NCBI GenBank assembly: GCA_964017185.1
Contig: OZ024875.1
Location: 33,117,456 to 33,181,455 of the forward strand
Length of the DNA stretch: 64,000 nt
Direction: 5' to 3'
Source: Rugalucina vietnamica
Lineage: Eukaryota; Mollusca; Bivalvia; Lucinida; Lucinidae
Position numbers and translations under genes: made by a program. The notes beneath the pieces were generated by a model, which was not told where the DNA came from, searched no databases, and saw nothing but the letters and a program-made list of their open reading frames with translations. Positions 45,519 to 56,554 of the stretch are shown here, in pieces (positions within the stretch are counted from its first letter, which is position 1; every line of letters starts with the position of its first letter).

Positions 45519-46784
45519 TTCTATGGCTGTTCATGGAATTTTCAACGCAATTAAAACCAAATACACATAATTCGTATTTTACTTAAAGCTATTAAATGTA
45601 CCATAATTTATACTCACGTAATCGACAACGTATTTCACCTTCACCCGAGTAAGCAAAGTGGAAGATGAATAACTTGGACTGAACAAAATGAATAAGCATT
45701 GTAAATTTTGTAAGGATAGAAACTGAAGTATTGGTGTGGTGCTATTGAAACGTAGGCGACACGTGAAGGATGCAAAATATCTTGGGCAGCAAATTTATAA
45801 GTGCTTCAAAATAATGAACAGTTACGGTATCTGAGATGGACGAATCGAGAGAAAGTGCATTGATAACGACATGTCATCAGGCTTGTTAATCTGATTGTTT
45901 CATCTATTGTGTTTGATAAGTGATGTCAACATCTATATTAATTCTATATTTCGTTATCTTTTTAACAATAGCACAGCAAATCATAACCTATGTATCTACC
46001 TGTATGCACTTGTACATAATGGTTAAAGTTTTAAAGCAATAATCAAGAAATTGTGCCATCAAAACGAAATTCCCACCCTAAAACACGATATGTTGGAAAA
46101 AACTAAATTGTCAATCAGGTACTAATACAAAGAGAACACATCGTAAGATGAGTGAGCAGCTATTTCCCTTCTTGTGGCCACTCATGCTGGCGTCACATCT
46201 AGCCGATTTTGGCACACGAAGGCAACACGAATATGAACTTTTGAATTTCGCGCGATATTTGTCAAGAATTTGGCGAAAAGCCAATGTTGAGCCGAAGGAT
46301 GTACGAAGCCCGCTACCGAAGGTCACACGATGGATACACGAACACCACACGATTATGCCCGAAGCACTCACAACGAAGGAAGTGGTAGTTTGCATACGAT
46401 GTTGATGGGAATGGTACACGAAGGCTTAACGACATCGTGTTATGTGTAAAATGTATTCCCGATTGTGTCCCGCAGGCATCACTTGACTTCCCGATGTTAT
46501 GTAATAATTAATTGTTGAAATTACATAGTGATACTGAAAACACATCAGCTTTGTCAGTTTCTTTCTTTTGAAAATGACACTGAAAATGCCACCTAAACCA
46601 GGAAGAGGGCGCGGGCAGAAATTTGCCCCAATCAGCCGGAGAACAAAACCGAAGAGAAAAGCAAAGAGGAAAAAGCTCAACAGACATTGATTTAGTTTTC
46701 TGTTCCACTCCAAAATTTTCCTCCAAGGTTCCATTCCGAGAATCCACTTCAAAACTCCAGTCCATTTCTTCTTTTTTTTTATTC
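45519..46784. other. Upstream flank of the head cassette; one retroelement fragment
   Basis: At 46068-46195 AATTCCCACCCTAAAACAC and GTGAGCAGCTATTTCCCTTC match the 36715 retroelement tail. Nothing else is supported. The promoter of the cassette gene should lie just above 45518; no TATA box was obvious. Confidence 0.45.
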
Positions 46785-47035
46785 AGTTTAACGTCCCTTT
46801 CAAGATTATTTCAGCTCATATGAGACGGGCCAATCAGTAGGTGGGGCGAAAACGGGAGAACACGGAGAAAACCACCTGACACACCCGCAAGTAGAACTTG
46901 GCTTATCTCACATGTGGCCAGAGCGGGGCTCGAACCCACACCAGACACAGCGGTGAGATTATCGAATGGTTAAGTGCGATAATGAAATATCAGCGCTCTT
47001 AACCACTCGGCCACGGGGGCCGCCACTCCAGTCCA
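46785..47035 (-). repeat. tRNA-derived SINE
   Basis: On the minus strand: box A-like GTGGCCGAGTGGTTAAGAGC, box B GTGTGGGTTCGAGCCCCG, and the body with CTTGCGGGTGTGTCAGG, ending in AAGGGACGTTAAACTGAATA. The pseudo-tRNA head looks serine/leucine-like and carries an internal duplication. Confidence 0.8.
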
Positions 47036-47209
47036 TGACTACACTCCAAAAAACTCCAATCCATAAAATGCACTATGTCTACTGTAGGCAGGAGGTTGAA
47101 CGAGTCCCATTTTTATTTGCATGTAAAGTAAACATTGTCTCTTTAGAGAGTATTTAAATTGTATGATTTCATTGTTGACGTCCACGGTAAAAGGTTAATA
47201 CAATGACTG

Positions 47210-47549
47210 TATAATTCGGCAAATAGGTTACTGTACGGGCGTTACCTCATGAATACGTTATTGGGTATGGTCTACCTTTGACTTAGGTAAAGCCAAAGGT
47301 ATACAGTTAAAAGATTCAACTCACATGTTTTCCGTTAGAAAATAAGAATGGAATACGAGTTTGTCTAATTTACTGGATTGGACATAACACGGGTATCTGA
47401 TTTCTAACGGTAAATATGTGACAGCGGTCTAGGCCGACTGAGTTTGACTTTCCTATAATCTCCCAACTGGAACAGATGGACTAGCCGACCACGCCCAGAT
47501 ATGAATATTAAAGTTGCCGCCTATACAGTGACCTATTTGCCGAATTATA
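47210..47549. mobile_element. Inverted-repeat MITE, 340 bp
   Basis: TATAATTCGGCAAATAGGT (47210-47228) is exactly mirrored at 47531-47549, followed by TACTGTA / TACAGTG. A second inner pair TTTCCGTTAGAAA / TTTCTAACGG exists. No coding frame. Confidence 0.7.
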
Positions 47550-47607
47550 ATGTCAGTTATTTTACAACACTGTTCAAGCTTCACGGTGAGTTCAATAGTA
47601 TTTCAGT

Positions 47608-47810
47608 CTGTGCGTGAGAAAACCAGCAATTTTGGTTTCCGACCAGGTTCGACATAAACCAGCCTGATGGCTAGAGGCTGGAAATTTCGCATTTAAGAAG
47701 GATTGTACTATCCGTGCAGCGAAAACATAGGCGCCGATCAGCTATGCAGTTACTGCACAGCTGCTCTGCGGCTTTGTTTTCGCCTATGCAAATTGGCCTG
47801 CGGCCTCGGT
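47608..47810 (+). repeat. Family B MITE, diverged copy
   Basis: GAGAAAACCAGCAATTTTGG, TATCCGTGCAGCGAAAACAT, then GCCTATGCAAATTGGCC. The central palindrome is changed to GCAGTTACTGC. Confidence 0.55.
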
Positions 47811-47924
47811 GAATATCACTTTTTCAGGTATATAAATTCTTATATATTTAAGGACACTTCCAACGCTACCGATATAGTTTTTGCTGTAATTTCAAAACTA
47901 CTCAAGGTATTGAAATGAAAATTG

Positions 47925-48805
47925 CAGGGACGATAGAAAAATTTGATAGAAAAACATTAGACGTGTACTGAAGGCAAAATGATGCCAGCAGATTTTTATA
48001 AAGAAGCGCTCCGGGCATTTGGACACACCACACCTCATTTTTAAAATTCACAAAACCATGTGTACCGAACAAAGATCTTCTCAACACTTCCTCCATATTT
48101 TCTTCTCGTTTTATTTCCTCTTTTTGCCACAACACATAACGGGAAGAATAGCACAGTTCTCAGAAACTGACTAACAGAAGTATGCGTCTGACGCACGACG
48201 GTGCGACGTCTCATACAGCACGTAAGACTGTAAACCTTCTGCAAGCAAACATAGTTAATTATTAAGCCATCCAAATCATCGACTTAAATCAAATCGACCA
48301 TATTTGTCCTATATCTGGGACATTATCAGCTGTGTAGGAAGGAGACGGTACCCTGCTTATGTTATACAGTTTTATCAATTTGTAATGTATGGGTGGAAGG
48401 TTATAGCGCAGCGCTAGTAGTACTTGTATGCGGTACGTGGCTTCGATGCGAAGTTGTTGGCTATCTGTCATTCGAATAAATGGCGGCATAACTAGGTAAT
48501 TTGATCGGATCAGATGAATATTTTGGTGTGATAGTTTAGTTTCATTTTTTTTTTTTTTTTTTTTTTTTTTTCTTTTTTTTTTTTTTCTTTTTTTTTTTCA
48601 TCTTTCTTCATGAATAAAAGATACACTATGACAATAAATATTGTAGGTTTATTGTTTAAATGATGTTTTGTTTAATCCCTCAAGTTTTGCGACTTTTGAA
48701 AATGAAGTGTAGTTTGTCTAAACGTCCGGTCTGTTTCTTTATAAAGGTTTGCTGGCATGATTTTGCCTTCAGCACACATCTCATGATTTTTTTCTATCGT
48801 CCCTG
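47925..48805. mobile_element. Foldback element, 881 bp, with poly(T)
   Basis: CAGGGACGATAGAAAA at the left is mirrored at 48790-48805. Arms stay similar for about 120 bp (TGAAGGCAAAATGATGCCAG and its complement). The interior holds a 50-nt T-rich run (48548-48599). No transposase frame. Target duplication not found. Confidence 0.55.
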
Positions 48806-48814
48806 TTAAGTTAT

Positions 48815-50062
48815 CTTACAGTCAACAATGATTGCTTCGTGTCCACTTATTTCACAGGATCAATTATCTTTCACTTACACACTCTGTAAAATTTTACATT
48901 TTTGATTCAGTCACGCCTATGTATTCTGCTGCACTACTGTTTCTTGGTCAAGGTTTCCATTTCATTTTAACCTATACTAAGGGTTATACAGCCGGAAAGC
49001 ATATTGTTCCATGTACATTAATTTCACACAAAAGGGGTTTATCTCCAGTATGTGTGCCAGTTAATATTTTGTTTAAGATAATGCTAAGGCATGTGTAGTT
49101 AAGATTTTCATATCTATAATGTCAACGTGTTGCATACTACTGGTTTATATTCTTCAATAGTGTCCACTTATTTCACGACGACATTTCATGCAAATTTATT
49201 TCTGGTATGTGTGTGAAGTGCCAGTTTTCATTCGGTTGTAGATTACCTAGCCGATTATTGTTTCATGTTAACATGTTTCTTAGTTATGGTTTTAAAGTAT
49301 TATCTTATTGTCATTGTTTAGAGATAAAACAATGATTGCTTTGTGTCCACTTATTTCACAATATCAGTTATCTTTCATTTACACAAAATGTAAAAATCAT
49401 ACATTTTTGATTCAGTCACGCCTATGTGTCCTGCAACACTACTGATTCTTGGTAAAGGTTTCCATTTCATTTCAACCTATATTAAGGGTCATACAGCTGT
49501 AATGCATATTGTCCCATGTCTATTAATTTCACGCGAAAGGTTCATTTCCAATATGTGATGTGCCAGTTTACATACTGTTTTGGGGAGCGCGGTGGCTTCG
49601 GACTCCGAATCGAGAGGTCCTGGGTTCGATCCCCATAGGCGCCATTGTGTTGTGTCCTTGAGCAAGACATATTTACTCCCTACAGTACTGGTTAAACCCA
49701 GGAAGCGTTGGCTCCGTCCCGACATAACTGAAAATTTGTTGACTGGGACGTTAAGCCTCACCACAAACAAACACATATTGTGTTTAAGATAATGCTAAGG
49801 CATGTATTGTTAATATTTTCATGTCTATAATGTCAACGTGTTTCATACTACTGGTTTATATTCTTTAACAGTGTTTGTTACGACACGATTACATAATTGC
49901 TACATGTCCACTTATTTCACGGCAAAATTTCACGCAAGTTTATTTCTGGCATATGTGTTAAGTGCCAGTTTTATTCGGTTGTAGATAACCTAACCGATTA
50001 TTGTTTCGTCTTAGTTATGTTTTTAAAGTTTTAATCTTACAGTCATTGTTTAGAGATAAATC
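48815..50062 (+). repeat. Two-unit tandem duplication (503 bp), second unit carrying a SINE
   Basis: ACAATGATTGCTTCGTGTCC at 48825 recurs at 49328, followed in both by TTTTTGATTCAGTCACGCCT, GTTTCCATTTCAT and AAGATAATGCTAAGGCATGT. The second unit is longer because of the SINE at 49581-49772. Confidence 0.7.
49581..49772 (+). repeat. tRNA-derived SINE with target duplication
   Basis: GGGGAGCGCGGTGGCTTCGG (box A region), GGTCCTGGGTTCGATCCCC (box B), body GTCCTTGAGCAAGACA, end GACTGGGACGTTAAGCCTC plus ACAAACAAAC tail. CATACTGTTTT before and CATATTGTGTTT after it are the likely target duplication, supported by the empty site in the first tandem unit. Confidence 0.8.
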
Positions 50063-50069
50063 AGGTAAG

Positions 50070-51236
50070 GTAGGCCTCCTGGTTCTGAAGAAGATTTTTT
50101 AAGATTTTTGCTATTTATAGCCATGGTGGCCATCTTGGTCGTGTGACCATGACTTTTTATGCAAACTTTCATTCACTCTTCCTGAGGATGCTCCACATGA
50201 AGTTTTGCTTTGATTGGCCAATTGGTTTCAGAGATGCTCGAATATTTTGGTCATATACATGTATATAGCATACATGTGTATAGCCCTGGGCAGGGGCAGA
50301 CAACCCCCACGACCTAAAATATTATTATAAGCAATAATCCTCTGTCCATTTGCTCATTCCTAGCAAGTTTTCTGCCATTAAATGACATTTTCCTATTTTT
50401 CCCCATTCAAATGCATGGGCGACCAAAGTTGACCTTGCCGTAAAATAGGTTAAGGTCATCCCAGGTCATGATTTATTCAAACTTTGTAGAGCTCTATTCC
50501 CAGATGCTTCATACCAAGTTTCAAAATCTGGTTCTGAAGAAGAAGGTTTTAAAGGTTTTTGCTATTTATAGCCCTGGCGGCCATCTTGGTCGTGTGACCT
50601 GGACCATTTATATAAACTTTCATTCCCTCTTCCTAAGGGCGCTCCACTTAAAGTTTGGCTTTGATTGGCCAAGCGGTTTCAGAGAAGAAGATGTTTGAAT
50701 ATTTTGGTCATATACATGTATATGGCCCCGGGGCAGGGGCAGACAACCCATGGGGCCCAAACTATTTTCATAAACATAAATCCTCTGTCCATTTGCTCAT
50801 TCCTAGCAAGTTTTCTGCCATTAAATGACATTTTCCTAATTTTTTTTCCCCATTCAAATGCATGGGCAACCTAAGTTGACCTTGTCGTAAAAAAGGTCAA
50901 GGTCATCCCATGGTCATGATTTATACAAACTTTGTAGAGCTCCATTGCCTGATGCTGCATGCCAAGTTTCAAAATCATAGGCCTTCTGGTTAAGAAGATT
51001 TTTAAAGGTTTTTGCTATTTATATCCCTGGCGGCCATCTTGGTCGTGTGACCTGGACCATTTATACAAACTTTCGTTCCCCCTTTTTAAGGATGCTCCAC
51101 ATGAAATTTGAATTCGATTGGCCAAGCGATTTTAGAGAAGAAGATGATTGAAAAGTGTGAACGACAACGACGGATGACGGAGCATGGCCATCCTATTTAA
51201 GCTCACCTTGTGAGCCTAACGGCTCAGGTGAGCTAA
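50070..51236 (-). mobile_element. Tandem-core element, opposite orientation
   Basis: Three units of about 450 bp with GGCGGCCATCTTGGTCGTGT, GACCTTGCCGTAAAATAGG, and TATACATGTATA. It ends in a terminal hairpin AGCTCACCTTGTGAGCC / GGCTCAGGTGAGCT at 51204-51236. The left side is truncated. Confidence 0.7.
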
Positions 51237-51834
51237 TAAGGTAAATCAACGAAATAATTAAAAAATAAGAAATGCTGATTACATTGTACATTTTATTATT
51301 AAAGTGTAACGCATGTAACAATTCTGAGAGCAACATTATATAACGTGAATGGAAAACCCATTTTATTCATATTAAATGTAGAAATTGGCAGAAATTGTGT
51401 TATCTTTATTGCTTTTGCGACCAAACCAAGTTTATTGATTTTCACATATTGTTTAATCAAGTTTTAGGTTAGGTTACAGGGTGTTTATGGAATTCTTATC
51501 CCATATAGTAAAACATGGTTTTCTAAGACTCTGAGAAATGTCTTTGACTGATGATAACAACCCAGTTTTTATCTTCCTTAGGGGTGCATAGAAAATTAAA
51601 AATAGCCCACATATTTCAGATTGGCCCCTAGACCATGTGGAATTTCGGCCATGCAGATACCGATAGGTTACTGCTAAAATTGATAAAATTCTGTTTTTGT
51701 CCCTATCCTATTCCAAATGTGTGTTCTTTAAATTTGCATTGTATATGTTGCACAAAGAATTTTGAAGTAAAAATGCGCTTTAACCAAATGCAAAACAATT
51801 GCAATGTTTTTACCTGAAGAGGTGACATCATTAC
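51237..51834. other. No gene seen
   Basis: AT-rich, no repeat or coding signal recognised. Confidence 0.4.
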
Positions 51835-52066
51835 CATACTGTATTAGCGGCAATGCGGAACGAGTGATTTTATACAAAATTGCGTTCTCGACTGCCAAAA
51901 AAGGTGTTTTAGATTGTCAAAAAGCACGTGTTGGCAATCGGGAACATTCACTTTACGTTCTACATCGTCAATTTCGCCACCCAAAGCGCCGTTTTTTTGC
52001 AATTTAGAACTCATTTTGTTAATAAAATTAGTTGTTCGCAATTGCCACTAATACGGTGTGATTACC
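51835..52066. mobile_element. Inverted-repeat MITE, about 230 bp
   Basis: GTATTAGCGGCAATGCG near 51840 is mirrored by CGCAATTGCCACTAATAC near 52055. ATTACC occurs just outside both ends and may be the target duplication. Confidence 0.55.
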
Positions 52067-52616
52067 TAAAGATAAATGCTGAATAGATTTTAAGAGTTTC
52101 TGTTCTAAAATCACGAAAATAGAATAAAAAGTTACCTGGTTTACACACAAATTTGATTGATCTAAATGCTCAAACGGCAAACTCGAGTGAAAGGGGCTGT
52201 ATGAAATGAAGCAAGACAACGTATCCATGGTCTCGACCCACTTTATTTTACATGCTTACAAGCTTTTTGGACCGTATACTTTTATCTGGCTTCAATTGGT
52301 CTTGAATCTATACAAAGACGTAAATTCAAATAAGGTTATCGGTTATACAAATACTTGAGAATATGTATGATAAAATGTTTCCACTTAGAAACCTTCAGTT
52401 TGTTTCATATTGGAATAAACTTTTGAGATACCTGTAAACTATCAAAGTAAGTATAAAGTACAATATCCTAAATCATAAAACTCATTATTTCAGTCATCAG
52501 AGTATCTCTATGTGGACAAATTCTAAGAGTCTAGAGTCTTTCTCACGATTGTTCTAAACTGCTCCACTGCGCATGTGTCGGAATTGAAAATCCAATAATA
52601 CAGCGGGCATCTGTTC
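52067..52616. other. No gene seen
   Basis: Nothing recognised in this AT-rich stretch. Confidence 0.4.
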
Positions 52617-53500
52617 AGCAAATAAAAATAATTGTTAGATCCTTTGGAAGCAGTAAAACATTCAAAGCGAGAAGATGGGCCATATTGTACAATTTCTGGT
52701 AATGAACCTTCGTCAGTGACCCTTTACAAAACTGACAGTAAAAGTCAGACATTTTTTGCTGCAATTTCAATAATTTACATCTGTGTAGTCTAAATCAAAT
52801 TTAAGACTCATATTCCCAAAGGGGCCAAATAATCAAAATACAGTTAAGAAGACGATTCTTAACGTACAATACATTTGAAATACTCCAAATATATTCACTG
52901 ATCCCAAAGGATCAAAAGAAAAATATAATCTGCACTATGGATGATGTACGGGGAGACATTTTAGGGCCGCCACACGGCACAACACCAGCTGCAGTAATAG
53001 CAAATAAAAATAATTGTTAGATCCTTTGGAAGCAGTAAAACATTCAAAGCGAGAAGATGGGCCATATTGTATAATTTCGGGTAATAAACCTTCACCAGTG
53101 ACCCTTTACAAAACTGACAGTGAAAGCCAGATAAGTTTGCTGCAGTTTCAATAATTTACATCTGTGTAGTCTAAATCAAAGACTCATATTCCCAAAGGGG
53201 CCAAATAATCAAAATACAGTTAAGAAGATGATTCTTAACGTACAATACATTTGGAATACTCCAAATATATTCACTGATCCCAAAGGATCAAAAGAAAAAT
53301 ATAATCTGCACTATGGATGATGTACGGGGAGACTTTTTAGGGCCGCCACACGGCACAATACCAGCTGCAGTAATAGCAAATAAAGATAATTGTTAGATCC
53401 TTTGGAAGCAGTAAAACATTCAAAGCGAGAAGATGGGCCATATTGTACAATTTCGGGCTAATGAACCTTCATCAGTGACCCTTTACAAAACTAAGCTTTT
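52617..53500 (+). repeat. 380-bp tandem repeat, 2.3 units
   Basis: Units start at 52617, 52999 and 53375 with AGCAAATAAA and TAATTGTTAGATCCTTTGGA, pass through GATGATGTACGGGGAGAC and GGGCCGCCACACGGCACAA, and are over 90% alike by eye. A single related unit lies at 58370-58738, and an 80-bp piece is inside the LINE at 18068-18147. Confidence 0.85.
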
Positions 53501-53509
53501 CTAAGAGTT

Positions 53510-53832
53510 CCTCCGACGGCTCGCAGCTTCAACGCTGGTTACCTCTGTGTGTCGGGTAGATGTTTCTAACGATATGACTTATGGCGCTGCTATGAAAGTG
53601 TTGTTCATTTACTTTGTTTTATACATACGTATATTGTATATATATTTCATAATATGTCTCAAAGTTTTTATAGTTTTTAAGAATTTGTTTTATATATATG
53701 GTTCAACTTTAGGTTTGTTCGTTATCTCAATATAGTGTCTCATAAGTCTTAAAGGCTGGATATCAAATTTAATGTTTTATGTATATATATATCTAATATG
53801 TGACACTTTAATAAAACATTACTTACTTACTA
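53510..53832 (+). repeat. Probable LINE 3' terminal fragment
   Basis: It reads SFLRRLAASTLVTSVCRVDV-like residues with stops, then AT-rich sequence and a terminal AATAAAACATTACTTACTTA, a short repeat tail typical of LINE 3' ends. Confidence 0.4.
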
Positions 53833-54044
53833 TATCAAGGATTCGTGGATGTACTTTTATGCTCTCAGGGTGCACTGACTGACTCGTGAACATAAACATA
53901 TTTTTTGTATATTTTGGTGTTGAATATTTGTGCTGTATGTACGTTTTCATATACATGTACGAGTATTTATGTAAGTCCGGGTAAATGATTGGCCACGGAA
54001 ATAGCTGCTCAATCGGCTTTTGATTTTTAGTTCGTATTTTCCAA

Positions 54045-54117
54045 AACGCGCTTTTTGGAGTGGGAATTTCTTCGGAATTTCTTTCTGATTGCACACTTTC
54101 CTGATCTTTGGTAACTT
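54045..54117 (+). repeat. 3' end of the RT-associated element, next to a splice acceptor
   Basis: TTTTTGGAGTGGGAATTTCT, TTTCTGATTGCACACTTTCC and GATCTTTGG match the 36715 family terminus; the TRIM-like gene's acceptor follows within 20 bp. Confidence 0.55.
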
Positions 54118-54136
54118 TTATTTTTTATGATTACAG

Positions 54137-55972
54137 ATGGCGGATGCGGTCGGACCATCAGATGCTGCCTTGTCATCCGAAACAGACGTTGACCCTTTTT
54201 GTGAACCTTGCCTTAAAGACGGTCACTTGAAAGAGGCAGTTGGTTATTGTCCAACATGCGTGGAGTATTATTGCCCAGCCTGCATAAGATCCCATCAGAG
54301 ATTCGCGATGACCGAACATCACCGAACAGAAGCAAATGATAAGATGCCAAAATCGATGGCAGATAAACCGGTGAAATATAAGTTATGCAATGAACATAGT
54401 GGTGAGTTGAGAAACGTATACTGTTTTGGTCATCGGGAGGTCATTTGTGGGAAATGTGATGAAATGAAACATAAGAAGTGTAATACCAAATCTGTTATCG
54501 ACGCATGCAAGCGGTTTTCTATTTTGAGCGAAGCAACTACCTTTTCCAAAGAAGTTAAGAAACTGATAGACTTTACAAAAACTGTAAAGGAATCAGTCGA
54601 TGAGAGCATAAACGATCTTGAAGAACAAGAGCAGAAAGTGTTGAAAGAGGCTGAGACTTACCGAGACGAGCTCATAAAGCAGATCCATGAAAGTTACCAA
54701 GAGTTCGATGTCATGAGAAACAATGTGCTTAAAGAACTGAAAAGTAAATTGTCAAGAAGTATGTCAGATCTTGAAAAAATAATCAGCGATCTTACACTTA
54801 TAGAGCAATACACAGGGATAGAAAAACATAGTGAACCAAACAGATTTCTTGAGTTAAAAGCAAGAATTGATAATTTCTTAGTGGCTGCAGAAAAAGTTAG
54901 ATTTCTTGCCAATGACACGAAGTCCGTGGAAATAAAGAGCCGTTTGTATAGGACAACGCAGCCCGTGTTAGAATCTTTGGGCAAATTTGGCGAGATATCA
55001 ATCCAAGAAAGTAGCTTATCGTGTGGAATATTTCCGGAGCTTCGACTAGACTATCTTCACTGTCGTGAAGATTCCAAGCAGACAGCTGGGCCAACAACGA
55101 CAAATAATGGCGACCCTAACACGATGCCACTGATGCTCACGAAGATAGAACCGGTTGATGTTATGCTGGGTGGCGAAGATGAACCTCGAATATCAGGGCT
55201 AGATGTAACGGTTGACGGTGATATCATTGTTGCTGACATCTACAACTTCGACATCAAATTGTTTTCGCCTTCTGGACAAAATTTATCGTTTGTAGATGTT
55301 GAAACATTGGGTGAGGCAGCTCAAGATGTCAGTGTGATTAGCAACACAGAATTTGCGGTAACTATGAATAGACAGATAGGCATTATAGACATAACTCATA
55401 TGCGTTTAAAGCATGTTATAAGAAGCAGAGGTTACAACATGGGAATTACAACATATAACAACCATCTGATTATTACTTGTGATAGTGAGAATCCAGACAA
55501 GGCTCGTACAGTTAAAATGATGACTATGGGAGGAAGTGAGGTGTGGGCCGTAACTAAAGACACAAAAGGTGAAAACTTGTTTGAAAGAGCTGATTATATC
55601 ACAAAGCGGTGCACTGAGGCAGGGGACTTTGTCGTAGTTTCAGACTGGAAAAAATGTAGAATAACTATTCTTGATGCACGTTCAGGAAAAGTTATCAAAG
55701 TATGTGATTTAAAAGAAAAGAAATCGTTTGGTGTTACTGTCGATGACCTTGGCAACATTTATGTTGCTTACATATCTGCTGGTGAGTCACAGATTGGTGT
55801 TTGGTCTTGGGACATGACAGAGCAAATGTGTGTCGTTACAGGAAAAGAATGTGTAACCTATCCGTGGGCCATGGCCTTTGATCAAAAGCAGTCTCTACTC
55901 CTTGTGACAAGCTCTGAATTTGCACAAGGTAGCAATCGTAACTACGTTCATCGATACAAAGTTCATAAATGA
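54137..55972 (+). CDS. TRIM-like B-box protein without RING, NHL/propeller C-terminus, 611 residues
   Basis: A single 611-codon frame. The ATG directly follows a splice acceptor (TTATGATTACAG at 54125-54136), so an untranslated exon lies upstream. Residues 22-62 form a first B-box (FCEPCLKDGH, YCPTCVEYYCPACIRSHQ, EHH). Residues 82-116 form a second (YKLCNEHSGE, YCFGHREVICGKCDEMKHKK). Residues 150-260 are a coiled coil (ESINDLEEQEQKVLKEAETY). From about 360 on, repeats such as ISGLDVTVDGDIIVADIYNF and VTVDDLGNIYVAY are NHL-type propeller blades. The RING ubiquitin-ligase domain is absent, as in many bivalve TRIM relatives with scaffold or immune roles; no specific function can be claimed. A family A MITE starts 20 bp after the stop. 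Confidence 0.9.
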   Translation: MADAVGPSDAALSSETDVDPFCEPCLKDGHLKEAVGYCPTCVEYYCPACIRSHQRFAMTEHHRTEANDKMPKSMADKPVKYKLCNEHSGELRNVYCFGHREVICGKCDEMKHKKCNTKSVIDACKRFSILSEATTFSKEVKKLIDFTKTVKESVDESINDLEEQEQKVLKEAETYRDELIKQIHESYQEFDVMRNNVLKELKSKLSRSMSDLEKIISDLTLIEQYTGIEKHSEPNRFLELKARIDNFLVAAEKVRFLANDTKSVEIKSRLYRTTQPVLESLGKFGEISIQESSLSCGIFPELRLDYLHCREDSKQTAGPTTTNNGDPNTMPLMLTKIEPVDVMLGGEDEPRISGLDVTVDGDIIVADIYNFDIKLFSPSGQNLSFVDVETLGEAAQDVSVISNTEFAVTMNRQIGIIDITHMRLKHVIRSRGYNMGITTYNNHLIITCDSENPDKARTVKMMTMGGSEVWAVTKDTKGENLFERADYITKRCTEAGDFVVVSDWKKCRITILDARSGKVIKVCDLKEKKSFGVTVDDLGNIYVAYISAGESQIGVWSWDMTEQMCVVTGKECVTYPWAMAFDQKQSLLLVTSSEFAQGSNRNYVHRYKVHK

Positions 55973-55992
55973 CCGTGAGGAAAATTGTCTTC

Positions 55993-56237
55993 CATCAGGA
56001 AAGCATGTCCGTGTAGTGTATACCCCCTTGAACCCCACTTTTATATAGCAAAATTGGGGTATGCAGGGGTATATCTATTTTTATTATTTTTGCTCCAAAA
56101 CATAGATTGTGGGTACTCGTACCCACAATCTATGTTTTCAGCGAAAATAAGAAAAATATCTTAAAAATTCTACTGAAAATTTTCAATTTTTACAACTTTA
56201 TAAAAATTGTATATTACTAGGGCATGTTTTCGTAATG
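55993..56237 (+). mobile_element. Family A MITE, copy 6 (3' flank of the TRIM-like gene)
   Basis: CATCAGGAAAGCATGTCCGT at the left, GGCATGTTTTCGTAATG at the right. The centre is a nearly perfect palindrome: AACATAGATTGTGGGTACTC directly followed by GTACCCACAATCTATGTT. Confidence 0.85.
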
Positions 56238-56554
56238 TGTCTGAGATGTGTCGTCGATTGCATCCAAACCACGACACGATCATCTGAGCGTATGGTATAG
56301 CCATTCACCGGTGTCTCGTTAGGCGTATTCAAATTCTCTGAAACGACTTGCCAGACATCAAAATTAAGCCGTAGCGCCTTTTGGCCCTAGGGTATAGCTT
56401 TTATTATCTAGTAGAAGCTAAAGACATAGCTTCATGTATTAATTTTTGAATAATCACAGATTTACTGAAAGTGAGTGATCGGTCATATTATGCCTCCAAC
56501 TTTGGAGATATTTTTGGGCTCGTTTGTGGGTCTGGCTGTTAGTCACTTTTTAGC

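Noticed and set aside
45620-45680. Upstream exon of the head cassette (PSYSSSTLLTRVKVKY)
   Set aside because: It has a plausible acceptor and donor and fits in phase, but the signal-peptide exon at 45477-45518 gives a proper start and leaves no role for it except 5' UTR.
46920-47025. tRNA gene
   Set aside because: The tRNA-like head is duplicated internally and continues into a SINE body shared with other copies.
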